The notes under the pieces are model-generated. The model saw only the letters and a list, made by a program, of their open reading frames with translations. It was not told the DNA's origin and searched no databases. This document shows, one piece after another, positions 23,739 through 32,550 of a DNA stretch of 64,000 nt. Position 1 is the stretch's first letter. Every line of letters starts with the position of its first letter. Position numbers and translations under genes: made by a program. The stretch spans positions 3,596,001-3,660,000 of the forward strand of contig NZ_CP084561.1 of NCBI RefSeq assembly GCF_021789315.1. Direction: 5' to 3'. Origin of the DNA: Arthrobacter sp. FW305-BF8. Its GTDB lineage: Bacteria; Actinomycetota; Actinomycetes; Actinomycetales; Micrococcaceae.

Positions 23739-24230
23739 ATGGCAGGCGAGTCCACATTCGACGTCGTAAGCAAGGTAGACAAGCAGGAGGTGGCCAACGC
23801 GCTGAACCAGGCGCAGAAGGAACTCGCCCAGCGGTACGACTTCAAGGGCGTCGGCGCCGAGGTCGATTTCAGCGGCGAGAAGATCCTGATGAAGGCGAAC
23901 TCCGAGGAGCGCGTCCTGGCCGTGCTGGACGTGCTGCAGTCCAAGCTCATCCGCCGCGGCATCTCGCTTAAGTCGCTGGACACCGGCGAACCGTACGCGT
24001 CCGGCAAGGAATACCGGCTGGAGTCCTCCATCAAGGAAGGCATCGCGCAGGACCTCGCCAAGAAGATCAACAAGCTCATCCGCGACGAGGCCCCGAAGTC
24101 CGTCAAGTCCCAGATCCAGGGCGACGAGCTCCGCGTCACCTCCAAGTCCCGCGACGACCTCCAGGCCACCATGGCCCTCCTGAAGGACTTCGATGAGGCC
24201 GACCTTCAGTTCGTGAACTTCCGGAGCTAG
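23739..24230 (+). CDS. YajQ family nucleotide-binding protein
   Basis: The 163-residue protein is full length for YajQ/DUF520: MAGESTFDVVSKVDKQEV, QRYDFKGVGAEVDF, KSLDTGEPYASGKEYR and a C-terminal RDDLQATMALLKDFDEADLQ. The start is an ATG with AAAGGAGAG. Family members bind nucleotides, including cyclic di-GMP in some species, and have been tied to stress or phage-related regulation; in actinobacteria the role is open. An upstream in-frame extension to 23625 is not used, because the ribosome site is at 23739. A perfect 20-bp palindrome follows the stop codon. Confidence 0.93.
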   Translation: MAGESTFDVVSKVDKQEVANALNQAQKELAQRYDFKGVGAEVDFSGEKILMKANSEERVLAVLDVLQSKLIRRGISLKSLDTGEPYASGKEYRLESSIKEGIAQDLAKKINKLIRDEAPKSVKSQIQGDELRVTSKSRDDLQATMALLKDFDEADLQFVNFRS

Positions 24231-24251
24231 ACCCCCAGCGGTTTTACGACA

Positions 24252-24301
24252 CGCAAATGGACTGGCGACACGGGAATGCAGGTGTCGCCAGTCCATTTGC
24301 G
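24252..24301. repeat. Perfect 20-bp-arm palindrome after yajQ
   Basis: CGCAAATGGACTGGCGACAC (24252-24271) and its exact complement (24282-24301) enclose a 10-nt loop. It lies between two genes on the same strand (yajQ and GNAT) and has no T run. It resembles the family B palindromes in size and GCGC ends but not in body sequence. Confidence 0.88.
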
Positions 24302-24328
24302 CATCCCGAGCCGAAAGACAGGAAAGCC

Positions 24329-24784
24329 GTGAATTACTCCGTGACGCCCGAGCCGTGGGACGCCGAGGACGGGGTCAGGCTCCGCAGCATGCAGCGGGCC
24401 GAACTCGATGCCCGCTACGGCAGCGACGACCACGAGCCGGGATCCGCGCCCAGTGCCGAGGACATCACCGTGTTCCTGGTGGCCCGGAGCCGCGAAGGAA
24501 CGGCCGTTGCCTGTGGCGCCCTGCGCCGGCTGGACGCCCGGTCCGCGGAAATCAAGAGGATGTTCGTGCTGCCCGGCTACCGCGGAAGTGGCGCAGCCAC
24601 GGCGGTCCTGCGAAGCCTGGAGGCCGAGGCCGCCCGCCTGGGCCTCACCGAGCTCAAGCTGGAGACCGGCACAGCCCAGCCCGATGCCATCCGTTTCTAT
24701 GAGCGTGAGGGCTACCGCCTGATCGACAACTTCGGGCCGTACGCGGGCGAGCCGCTGTCCGTCTGTTACGCCCGCCCGCTCTGA
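24329..24784 (+). CDS. GNAT family N-acetyltransferase
   Basis: The protein has 151 residues from GTG 24329, with AGGAAAG upstream; the longer frame to 24257 would run through the palindrome. The acetyl-CoA loop is RMFVLPGYRGSGAATAVLRSLE (about 85-106), and the C-terminal part is YEREGYRLIDNFGPYAG. It acetylates an amine-bearing molecule that cannot be predicted. Confidence 0.88.
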   Translation: MNYSVTPEPWDAEDGVRLRSMQRAELDARYGSDDHEPGSAPSAEDITVFLVARSREGTAVACGALRRLDARSAEIKRMFVLPGYRGSGAATAVLRSLEAEAARLGLTELKLETGTAQPDAIRFYEREGYRLIDNFGPYAGEPLSVCYARPL

Positions 24785-24810
24785 AGCAACGGGAAGTACG
24801 ACGGCGGCGC

Positions 24811-25680
24811 TCAGCTGAGCGGCCGGCCCGCCATCCGCTCCAGGCGGCTGATGCGGTCCTGCATCGGTGGGTGCGTCGCGAAGAGCTTGCTGAGCCCGCC
24901 GCCGCGGAACGGGTTGGCGATCATCAGGTGCGAGGCGTTGACCAGCCTCTGGTCCTGCGGCAGCGGCGCGGCCTGGACGCCCTGGTGGATCTCGCGCAGG
25001 GCGGAGGCGAGCGCCAGCGGGTCGCCGGTGAGCTGCGAACCGTCCTCGTCGGCGTCGTACTCCCTGGTCCGGGAGATGGCCACCTGGATCAGGGAGGCTG
25101 CCAGCGGTGCCAACAGCGCCATCGCGATGAGGGCCAGCGGGTTCGAATTGCGCCGGTCCCCGCCGCCAAAGAACAGCAGCATCTGCCCCACCGAGGTGAT
25201 GACGCCGGCCACCGCCGCCGCCACGGACGACGTCAGGATGTCGCGGTTGTAGACGTGCATGAGCTCGTGCCCGAGGACGCCGCGCAGTTCCCTCGGGGTG
25301 AGGAGCTGCAGGATCCCCTCCGTGCAGCAGACCGCGGCGTTTTGCGGGTTGCGCCCGGTGGCGAAGGCGTTGGGCGCCATGGTGGGCGAGACGTAAATCC
25401 GCGGCATCGGCTGGCTCGCGCGGGCGGAGAGCTCACGGACCATCTGGTACAGCTGCGGCGCCTGGGCTTCGGAGACGGGGTACGCCTGCATGGAGCGGAG
25501 CGCGATCTTGTCGCTGTTCCAGTAGCCGTAGGCCGTGGTCCCCAGGCCGATCAGCGCCATGATCAGGATCGGGGCCGAGCTGCGCGTATTGGCGGCAATC
25601 AGGGCACCCAAGCCCAGCAGGATCGCCCACAGCACGCCGAACAGCGCCGCCGTTTTCAGTCCGTTGTGGTGATTGTGCAC
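24811..25680 (-). CDS. htpX: Zinc metalloprotease HtpX
   Basis: The protein has 289 residues from GTG 25680, chosen because GGAGG lies six bases upstream; the GTG at 25692 has none. Two N-terminal membrane helices are followed by the zinc site GVLGHELMHVYNRDIL (His138, Glu139, His142), two more helices and a second acidic motif SRTREYDADEDGSQLTG. It is an M48 membrane protease that degrades misfolded membrane proteins. It overlaps nothing and is followed by no obvious partner gene. Confidence 0.93.
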   Translation of the reverse strand: MHNHHNGLKTAALFGVLWAILLGLGALIAANTRSSAPILIMALIGLGTTAYGYWNSDKIALRSMQAYPVSEAQAPQLYQMVRELSARASQPMPRIYVSPTMAPNAFATGRNPQNAAVCCTEGILQLLTPRELRGVLGHELMHVYNRDILTSSVAAAVAGVITSVGQMLLFFGGGDRRNSNPLALIAMALLAPLAASLIQVAISRTREYDADEDGSQLTGDPLALASALREIHQGVQAAPLPQDQRLVNASHLMIANPFRGGGLSKLFATHPPMQDRISRLERMAGRPLS

Positions 25681-25719
25681 ATTTGCCTCCACAGCTCAGA
25701 AGTCGAACAGGCACCGCCG

Positions 25720-26991
25720 CTACGGAACGGGATTCCGCGCGTCGTACTCCAAAAAGCCGGATTGCCACCGCGCCACCATCCAGGCCACCACGATGCACAG
25801 GATGCCGCCGAGTAGCAGAACCCAGCCCTCAGTAAGAATTTTAGTGCCGCCGCCTGCGAGCATGTCGCCCAGCCGCGGCCCGCCGGCGACCACCACAATG
25901 AAGACCCCCTGCAGCCGGCCGCGCAGGTGGTCCGGGGTGGCAGCCTGCAGGATGGTGGTGCGGAACACGGCGCTCACCGAGTCGGCAATTCCCGCCAGGG
26001 CGCAGCAGATCGCCGCCGGAACCAGCCAGACGGTCACGCCGCCGGAACCGGACCGCCCGGCCAGCACCACCACGAGGCCGAACGCCGCAAACGAGGCGCC
26101 CCAGCCCATGACCGACCACACCACAGCACTCCCCTGCCGCCGGACTGCGCCGAGCGGGCCGGAAAAGAGGCCGGCGAGGAAGGCGCCCACCGCTACGGAC
26201 GCCAGCAGGATGCCTACCGTCGTTTCCCCGCCGCCGATCATGAGCGCACCGATGGCCGGCAGCAGGGCGCGGGGCTGGGCCAGGATCATGGCGATGAGGT
26301 CGAGGATGAACGTCATCCGCAGGTTGGGCCGCGTGCCCAGGAACCGGAAGCCCTCCACCACGGACCGCATCCCGGCACGCCCTCCCTCTTTGCCAGGCGG
26401 CATGGGCGGAAGTTTCAGCAGGGCCCAGAAGGCGAAGACAAAGCTGACCACGTCCAGCGTGTAGGTCCACCCGAAGCCGACGCTGGCCACCAGGACCCCG
26501 GCGAGGAGTGGCCCAGCGGTCATGGACAGTCCGAATGTCACCATGTTCAGCGCGTTGGCTGCCGGCAGGAGCTCCTTCCGCAGCAGTGCGGGAATGATGG
26601 CACTGCGGGCAGGCTGGTTGATCGCCTGGGCGCCGCTTTGCACTGCCACGAGGGCGTAGAGGAGCCACACGTTGCCCACCTGCAGCCAGGCCTGGAGGGC
26701 GAGTCCGCCGGTGGTTAGCCACAGCACCGCGGACGACAGAAGCGCCACCGTCCGGCGGTCGTGGGAGTCGGCGATGGACCCGCCCAGCAGCCCGCCGACC
26801 ACCAGCGGCACCAGGGCAAAGATGCTGAGCAGTCCCACATACAGACTGTCCTGGGTCAGCCGGTACACTTCGAGGCCAACCGCCACGAGGGTGAGCTGGC
26901 TGCCAACGTTCGATACTGCCGACCCCAGCCAAAGCCGCCGGAAATCGGGGCTCTCGCGCAGCGGCGTGATGTCAGCCAGAAGTTTTCCCAC
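25720..26991 (-). CDS. MFS exporter (EntS/DHA3 type)
   Basis: The 423-residue protein has about 12 helices. Signature parts are FRRLWLGSAVSNVGSQLTLV at the start, GGSIADSHDRRTVALLSS in the loop after helix 2, and QPARSAIIPALLRKELLPAA, as in the DHA3/EntS-like group that exports siderophores or drugs. The start is GTG 26991 with TAGAGT six bases upstream (leaderless). The gene is divergent from the Fur-type regulator with 76 bp between. A candidate Fur box (27028-27052) in that gap could control both, which would fit siderophore export, but the substrate is not demonstrated. Confidence 0.85.
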   Translation of the reverse strand: MGKLLADITPLRESPDFRRLWLGSAVSNVGSQLTLVAVGLEVYRLTQDSLYVGLLSIFALVPLVVGGLLGGSIADSHDRRTVALLSSAVLWLTTGGLALQAWLQVGNVWLLYALVAVQSGAQAINQPARSAIIPALLRKELLPAANALNMVTFGLSMTAGPLLAGVLVASVGFGWTYTLDVVSFVFAFWALLKLPPMPPGKEGGRAGMRSVVEGFRFLGTRPNLRMTFILDLIAMILAQPRALLPAIGALMIGGGETTVGILLASVAVGAFLAGLFSGPLGAVRRQGSAVVWSVMGWGASFAAFGLVVVLAGRSGSGGVTVWLVPAAICCALAGIADSVSAVFRTTILQAATPDHLRGRLQGVFIVVVAGGPRLGDMLAGGGTKILTEGWVLLLGGILCIVVAWMVARWQSGFLEYDARNPVP

Positions 26992-27027
26992 CCGGTAACT
27001 CTAGTCCCAGCAGAAACTTAGTCTCGC

Positions 27028-27052
27028 CTTATTGTGATCTAGTCAAAATAAG
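27028..27052. promoter_or_regulatory. Candidate Fur/PerR-type box
   Basis: CTTATT (27028-27033) and AATAAG (27047-27052) are inverted half-sites 13 bp apart in an AT-rich patch that is rare in this GC-rich window. It lies in the 76-bp divergent region upstream of the Fur-type gene and of the leaderless MFS gene, so autoregulation and dual control are plausible. Confidence 0.5.
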
Positions 27053-27067
27053 TGTTTCAATAGAGTC

Positions 27068-27562
27068 ATGACCGATCACCCGGAAAGCCACGAAGCATGG
27101 GCCGCGGCCCTGCGCGCCCACGGCCGCCGGGTGACCAAGCAGCGGCTGGCGGTGCTGGCCGCCGTCGAACATCACCCGCACTCCCCGGCGGAAAATATCT
27201 TGGCGGCTGCCCGCGAGGAACTGCCGGAACTGACGGCGCAGTCCGTGTACGTGGTGCTGGGTGACCTGACGGATCTGCACATGCTGCGCCGGTTCGAACC
27301 TCCGCATTCCCCGGCGCTGTATGAGACGCGGGTGGGCGACAACCACCACCACGCGATCTGCATCAGCTGCGGCCGGGTGGAGGACGTCGACTGCGCTGTC
27401 GGCCATGCCCCGTGCCTGACCCCGCACTGGAACGAGGATTCCCACCCCATGACCATCCAGATTGCGGATGTCATGTACCAGGGGATCTGCGGAGAGTGCC
27501 AGCGGGCCCAAAAACTTCCTGCAAACGTAACTGACAAATCCTCGACAGCCGTCGAAAACTGA
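27068..27562 (+). CDS. Fur family transcriptional regulator (FurA/PerR-like)
   Basis: The 164-residue protein has an N-terminal winged helix (GRRVTKQRLAVLAAVEHHPH ... ELTAQSVYVVLGDL), the metal-binding HHHAICISCGRVEDVDC and a second CXXC, ICGECQRAQK, which together form the usual structural zinc site. It lies 30 bp upstream of katA, the standard FurA-katA arrangement in actinobacteria in which the regulator represses itself and catalase and is released by peroxide or iron limitation. Its own promoter carries a candidate box. Confidence 0.92.
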   Translation: MTDHPESHEAWAAALRAHGRRVTKQRLAVLAAVEHHPHSPAENILAAAREELPELTAQSVYVVLGDLTDLHMLRRFEPPHSPALYETRVGDNHHHAICISCGRVEDVDCAVGHAPCLTPHWNEDSHPMTIQIADVMYQGICGECQRAQKLPANVTDKSSTAVEN

Positions 27563-27592
27563 CACTGTCGAAAACCAACTAATAGGAGAAAG

Positions 27593-29092
27593 ATGACCTC
27601 GAACATCTCTGCGCCTGCCGTGTCCACCACGCAGTCGGGTGCCCCGGTGACGTCCGATGCACATTCCAAGGCTGTCGGCGCTGACGGCGCGATCATCCTC
27701 ACGGACCACTACCTGGTGGAAAAGCTCGCCCAGTTTAACCGCGAGCGGGTTCCGGAGCGCGTAGTGCACGCCAAGGGCGGCGGCGCTTTCGGTACCTTCA
27801 AGGCCACCGAGGACATCTCCAAGTACACCAAGGCCGCGTTCCTGCAGCCGGGCGTCGAGACCGAGATGCTGATCCGTTTCTCCTCCGTCGCGGGCGAGAA
27901 CGGCTCCCCCGACACCTGGCGTGACCCCCGCGGTTTCGCGGTGAAGTTCTACACGTCCGAGGGCAACTACGACCTGGTGGGCAACAACACCCCGGTGTTC
28001 TTCATCCGCGACGGCATCAAGTTCCCGGACTTCATCCACTCCCAGAAGCGCCTGCCCGGCTCGCACCTGCGCGACGCCGACATGCAGTGGGACTTCTGGA
28101 CCCTCTCCCCCGAGTCCGCACACCAGGTTACCTGGCTGATGGGTGACCGCGGCCTGCCCGCGTCCTGGCGTGAAATGCAGGGCTACGGCTCGCACACCTA
28201 CCAGTGGATCAACGCCGAGGGCGAGCGGTTCTGGGTCAAGTACCACTTCCACTCCAACCAGGGCGTGAAGAACATCACGGGCGAAGAAGCCGAGGCCCTC
28301 GCCGGCTCCGACGCGGACTTCTACATCCGCGACCTGCACGAGAACATCGAAGCCGGCAACCTCCCCGCCTGGGACCTGCACGTCCAGGTCATGCCGTACG
28401 AGGACGCCAAGACCTACCGTTTCAACCCGTTCGACCTGACCAAGGTCTGGCCGCACGCGGACTACCCGCTGATCAAGGTCGGCACCATGGAGCTGAACCG
28501 GAACCCGGAGAACTACTTCGCGCAGATCGAGCAGGCCACCTTCGCGCCGTCGAACTTCGTGCCCGGCATCGCCGCGTCCCCGGACAAGATGCTCCAGGCC
28601 CGGATCTTCTCCTACGCGGACGCACACCGCTACCGCGTGGGCACCAACCACGCCCAGATCCCGGTGAACCAGCCCAAGAGCCAGGTCAACAACTACAGCC
28701 AGGACGGCGCCGGACGCTTCCTGTTCAACGCTCCTTCGGTTCCGGTCTACGCACCGAACACGTTCGGCGGCCCCGCCGCCGTGGAGCCGCAGAGCCCGGC
28801 AGGCGGCTGGGAGAACGACGGCGAGCTGACGCACGCTGCGCACTCCCTGCACGCCGAGGACAGCGACTTCGTTCAGGCCGGCGCGCTGTACCGCGAGGTT
28901 TACAACGACGCCGAAAAGGCCCGCTTCCTGGACACCATCACCGGTGCCGTGGGCGGCGTGAAGAGCCCCGGTATCAAGGAACGCGCCATCCAGTACTGGA
29001 CCAACGTTGACGCCGAGCTCGGCGCCAAGCTCCGCGCCAACCTCGGCGCAGCAGCCCTCTCCGATGCCGAAGCCGCCAACAAGATCGGCTAA
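27593..29092 (+). CDS. katA: Catalase (monofunctional haem)
   Basis: The 499-residue small-subunit catalase has catalytic His59 in RVVHAKGGGAFG, RFSSVAGENGSPDTWRDPRG, the Asn of DLVGNNTPVFF and the proximal haem Tyr341 in RIFSYADAHRYRVG. It disproportionates hydrogen peroxide. The ribosome site TAGGAGAAAG is strong. It is cotranscribed with the Fur-type regulator upstream. An intrinsic terminator follows at 29113-29157. Confidence 0.97.
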   Translation: MTSNISAPAVSTTQSGAPVTSDAHSKAVGADGAIILTDHYLVEKLAQFNRERVPERVVHAKGGGAFGTFKATEDISKYTKAAFLQPGVETEMLIRFSSVAGENGSPDTWRDPRGFAVKFYTSEGNYDLVGNNTPVFFIRDGIKFPDFIHSQKRLPGSHLRDADMQWDFWTLSPESAHQVTWLMGDRGLPASWREMQGYGSHTYQWINAEGERFWVKYHFHSNQGVKNITGEEAEALAGSDADFYIRDLHENIEAGNLPAWDLHVQVMPYEDAKTYRFNPFDLTKVWPHADYPLIKVGTMELNRNPENYFAQIEQATFAPSNFVPGIAASPDKMLQARIFSYADAHRYRVGTNHAQIPVNQPKSQVNNYSQDGAGRFLFNAPSVPVYAPNTFGGPAAVEPQSPAGGWENDGELTHAAHSLHAEDSDFVQAGALYREVYNDAEKARFLDTITGAVGGVKSPGIKERAIQYWTNVDAELGAKLRANLGAAALSDAEAANKIG

Positions 29093-29112
29093 CAGCACCA
29101 GATAGCGACCGG

Positions 29113-29157
29113 AACCCCGCCGCGGCACAGTGACCCGTTCACAGCCGCGGCGGGGTT
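29113..29157 (+). terminator. Terminator after katA
   Basis: AACCCCGCCGCGGC (29113-29126) and GCCGCGGCGGGGTT (29144-29157) form a 14-bp perfect stem with a 17-nt loop about 20 bp past the katA stop. Confidence 0.8.
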
Positions 29158-29309
29158 TCCTGCGTCCGGGGGTTCCCCGGGCAGGCCCTCCGTTACGCCG
29201 CGCCGCTGCCGCAGCCGAAGTGAGGCAGGTTGAGCCGGTCCCCGGGCATGTTTTCCACATGGGCAAGGTGCCCGTAGCCCAGGCGGGTCAGCTTACCTAG
29301 GCTTCATTC

Positions 29310-29945
29310 ATGAGCACATTCGAGGGCATTCCCGCAGCAGCAGCGGAATTTTATGCTGAGCTGGAAGAGAACAACAGCCGGGAGTGGTGGCAGGCCCACT
29401 CGGAGCTGTACCGCGAGTCCGTGAAAGAGCCCCTTGCCGCACTGCTGGCCGCGCTCGAGCCCCGCTTCGGACCGTGGAAAATGTTCCGGCCCAACCGGGA
29501 CGTCCGCTTCTCGCAGGATAAATCTCCGTACAAGACGGCCCAGGGCGCTTTCGCGTCGTACCAGGAAGGCGTGGGTTTCTACCTTCAGATCAGCGCGGAC
29601 GGCCTGCTGCTCGGCGGCGGCTACCACTCACATTCTCCCGCGCAGCTGGTCCGATACCGGAACTCGGTGGACGCAGCAGGCAGCGGCGGCCAGCTGCAGC
29701 ACATCGTGGACGCCGTCGCAGCAGCCGGCTTCGCTATTGAAGGCGAAAAGCTAAAGACGGTGCCACGGGGCTTCCCGAAAGACCACCCGCGCGCCGAGTT
29801 GCTCAAGCACAAGTCGCTGTCCGCGGGTGTTGCGCTGGGCGAGCCGAACTGGCTCAGGTCATCGGAAGCGGAACGGGAGATCGCCGCCCGGTGGGAACAG
29901 CTCCGTCCGCTGGTGGACTGGGTGGGACGGCACGCCGCCCCCTGA
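29310..29945 (+). CDS. DUF2461 family protein
   Basis: The 211-residue protein matches DUF2461 over its whole length: FYAELEENNSREWWQAH, FRPNRDVRFSQDKSPYKTA, GFYLQISADGLLLGGGYH and TVPRGFPKDHPRAELLKHKS. Function is unknown. The sequence is soluble, and the Arg/Lys-rich RFSQDKSPYK motif is probably an active or nucleotide-binding site. TAGGCT six bases before the ATG gives a leaderless start. Confidence 0.9.
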   Translation: MSTFEGIPAAAAEFYAELEENNSREWWQAHSELYRESVKEPLAALLAALEPRFGPWKMFRPNRDVRFSQDKSPYKTAQGAFASYQEGVGFYLQISADGLLLGGGYHSHSPAQLVRYRNSVDAAGSGGQLQHIVDAVAAAGFAIEGEKLKTVPRGFPKDHPRAELLKHKSLSAGVALGEPNWLRSSEAEREIAARWEQLRPLVDWVGRHAAP

Positions 29946-30000
29946 CGGAATCAGGGGGCGGCGGACCCGAGGAACAGGGATGGCTCGGGCCGTGGTTGCG

Positions 30001-31548
30001 CTAAACCTTGCTCAGCTCGTCGTCATCCCGGTCGCCGAGGTCGCTTGTAGGGCCGTCCACAGCTGCCTTGGCGCCGGCGAACTTCTCGTTGAGGCGGGAG
30101 TGGCGCTGCCCGTACGCGAAGTAGATGGCAATGCCCAGCAGCAGCCAGATGCCGAAGAAGATCCAGGTCTCCACGGCGAGGTTGGTCATCAGGTACAGGC
30201 ACAGCACCGCGGATACGACGGGAAGCACCTTGCCGAACGGGACCCGGAAGGCCGGCTTCAGGTCGGGGCGCTTCTTGCGCAGCACAAGGATGCCCAGGCT
30301 GACCATCACGAACGCGGACAGGGTGCCAATGTTGATCATTTCCTCGAGCAGGTCCACGTTGGTGAGTCCGGCAACCAGTGCAACGGCGGCGCCGCAGATG
30401 ATCTGCAGGCGGACCGGCGTCGAGCGCTTTTCGCTGGTCTTGGATAGGGAGCGCGGCAGCAGGCCGTCGCGGCTCATGGCCAGCACCACGCGGGACAGGC
30501 CCATGAGCAGCACCATGATCACAGTGGTCAGGCCCACGAGCGAGCCGAAGGCGATCACCTTCGCGGCGTCGGTGTTGCCAACGGCCTCGAAGGCCGTGGT
30601 GAGTGTGGGGCTTTCCGCCTCGGCAAGCTGCGTGTAGGAGACCATGCCGGTCAGGGCGAGGGACACGAGGATGTACAGCAGCGTCACCAGGGCCAGCCCG
30701 CCGAAGATGCCGCGGGGCAGCGTCTTCTGAGGGTTCTTGACCTCTTCTGCGGAGGTGGCCACCACGTCGAAGCCAATGAAGGCGAAGAACACCAGCGCGG
30801 CGCCGGCGAAGATGCCCATGGTGCCGTACTGCGCGGGGGCAGCACCCGTGAGGAAGCCGAAGAACGACTGCTTGAGAACGTCGGCCGCACCAGCGTTGGC
30901 CGTAGGCTCAGAGGCCGGGACAAAGGGGGTGTAGTTGGAGAACTTCACGTAGCTGAACCCCACGATGATCACGAACACCACCACGGCGATCTTGATCAGC
31001 GTGAAGATATTGCCCACGCGGGCGGACAGCTTGGTTCCGAGCACCAGCAGCACGGTGAAAACGGCAACGATGAGGAAGGCGCCCCAGTACAGGTCAACGC
31101 CGCCGATCGAGATGGCAGGCGGCATTTCGACTCCCATGAGGGCGAAAACCTTGCTGAGGTAGATGCCCCAGTACTTGGCGATCACCGCAGCCGCCGTAAA
31201 GAGCTCGAGGATCAGGTTCCAGCCGATGATCCAGGCCAAAATCTCGCCCATGGTGGCGTAGGTGAAAACGTAGGCCGAGCCGGCCACCGGGATGGCGGTG
31301 GCAAATTCGGCGTAGCACATGATGGCCAGGGCACACGTGACGGCGGCGACCAGGAAGGAGATGGTGACGGCGGGGCCTGCGAAGTTCGCGGCGGCCTTGG
31401 CGCCCACGGAGAAGATGCCGGCGCCCACAGCAACAGCGACGCCCATGATCATGAGGTCCCACGTGCTCAGGGAGCGCTTCAGCTTGCGTCCGGGCTCATC
31501 GGCGTCGGCAATCGACTGCTCGATGGATTTGGTCCGGAAAAGGTTCAT
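30001..31548 (-). CDS. APC family amino-acid permease
   Basis: The protein has 515 residues from ATG 31548 (MNLFRTKSIEQSIADADE); the frame is open further upstream, but the N-terminus MNLFRTK and the family start place it here. Twelve or more helices, the cationic-amino-acid-transporter style TM1 (MGVAVAVGAGIFSVGAKAAA), and GFDVVATSAEEVKNPQKTLP match the CAT/YfnA group. The substrate is probably a cationic or branched amino acid. The C-terminal tail is acidic (SDLGDRDDDELSKV). Confidence 0.92.
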   Translation of the reverse strand: MNLFRTKSIEQSIADADEPGRKLKRSLSTWDLMIMGVAVAVGAGIFSVGAKAAANFAGPAVTISFLVAAVTCALAIMCYAEFATAIPVAGSAYVFTYATMGEILAWIIGWNLILELFTAAAVIAKYWGIYLSKVFALMGVEMPPAISIGGVDLYWGAFLIVAVFTVLLVLGTKLSARVGNIFTLIKIAVVVFVIIVGFSYVKFSNYTPFVPASEPTANAGAADVLKQSFFGFLTGAAPAQYGTMGIFAGAALVFFAFIGFDVVATSAEEVKNPQKTLPRGIFGGLALVTLLYILVSLALTGMVSYTQLAEAESPTLTTAFEAVGNTDAAKVIAFGSLVGLTTVIMVLLMGLSRVVLAMSRDGLLPRSLSKTSEKRSTPVRLQIICGAAVALVAGLTNVDLLEEMINIGTLSAFVMVSLGILVLRKKRPDLKPAFRVPFGKVLPVVSAVLCLYLMTNLAVETWIFFGIWLLLGIAIYFAYGQRHSRLNEKFAGAKAAVDGPTSDLGDRDDDELSKV

Positions 31549-31656
31549 TGGAAGTCCACAGTCCTGATAGGGGATGGAAACAGACCTATCAAGGATAGTG
31601 TCCATCCAGTGGACGGCCACATTTGTCCCGAATACTGAGACGATCGGCACGCAAAA

Positions 31657-31714
31657 CCACGCCCGACCTTCCTCCGCGCTGCGGCTGCGCGGTGTGGTGG
31701 AGGGCCGGGCGTGG
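31657..31714. repeat. Imperfect inverted repeat in the APC/peroxidase gap
   Basis: CCACGCCCG (31657-31665) and CGGGCGTGG (31706-31714) are perfect outer arms, with weaker inner pairing (TCC, GGA). The 248-bp gap between the permease start and the peroxidase end holds this and the terminator at 31754-31789, and no gene that I can support. Confidence 0.55.
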
Positions 31715-31753
31715 GTCCTTGGAGCGCAACAGCGAAGTGGCTGCTGCTGTCGC

Positions 31754-31789
31754 AACCGCCGCCCGGTCCGGGGGACACGGGCGGCGGTT
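31754..31789 (-). terminator. Terminator of the giant peroxidase gene
   Basis: AACCGCCGCCCG (31754-31765) and CGGGCGGCGGTT (31778-31789) are 12-bp perfect arms starting 7 bp past the stop codon at 31797. There is no strong T run, so efficiency is uncertain. Confidence 0.75.
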
Positions 31790-31796
31790 GACCGTT

Positions 31797-32550
31797 CTAG
31801 CTGATGCGGCTCATGAGGTTCCAGCCGCCGCCGGCCGAGACCCGCGTCGGGAAGACGCCGCTGCCGTTGCCGAAGTAGGACCAAAGCGTCCCGTTCGACT
31901 GTCGGGCCACCAGGTCGGACCTGCCGTCACCGTTGACATCGCCGGCGCCGGTGATGACGTTCATGCCGTTCCAGCCGGTGCCGACCCGGATGCGGTTCGG
32001 GAATGTTCCGGAGCCGTTGCCCAGGTAGGACCACAAGACACCGTTCGATTCCCTGGCCAGCAGGTCAGCCCTGCCGTCATCGTTCACGTCGCTGGTGGAG
32101 GTGATGGCGTTCATGATGTTCCAGCCGCCGCCGACCCGGATGCGGGTCGGGAAGGTCCCGGCGCCGCTGCCCCGGTAGGACCACAGCACGCCCGCGTTGT
32201 CACGGGCAACGAGGTCAGCACGGCCATCCCCGTTCAAGTCAGCGGAGGCGCTGATGGTGTTCATGCCGTTCCAGCCGCTGCCGACCCGAATGCGGGTCGG
32301 GAACGTTCCGGAGCCGTTGCCCAGGTAGGACCACAGCACGCCGTTCGACTCCCGCGCCAGCAGGTCGGACCTGCCGTCACCGTTCACGTCGCCGGAGGCG
32401 CTGATGATGTTCATGCCGTTCCAGCCGCCGCCGGCCCGGACGCGGGTCGGGAAGGTCCCGGACCCGTTGCCCAGGTAGGTCCACAGCACACCCGCGTTGT
32501 CCCGGGCGACGATGTCGGCGTTACCGTCACCGTTGAAGTCCCGGAGAGCG
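31797..32550. repeat. Five near-identical 150-bp repeats encoding FG-GAP modules
   Basis: Each unit encodes about 50 residues built on DxNGDGxxDxxAR, followed by LWSYLGNGSGTFPTR and a GGGWNxMN turn. The DNA of the units is very similar (for example GTTCCAGCCG recurs in each), which indicates recent tandem duplication or gene conversion rather than ancient divergence. This is a likely site of copy-number variation and assembly error. Confidence 0.85.
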
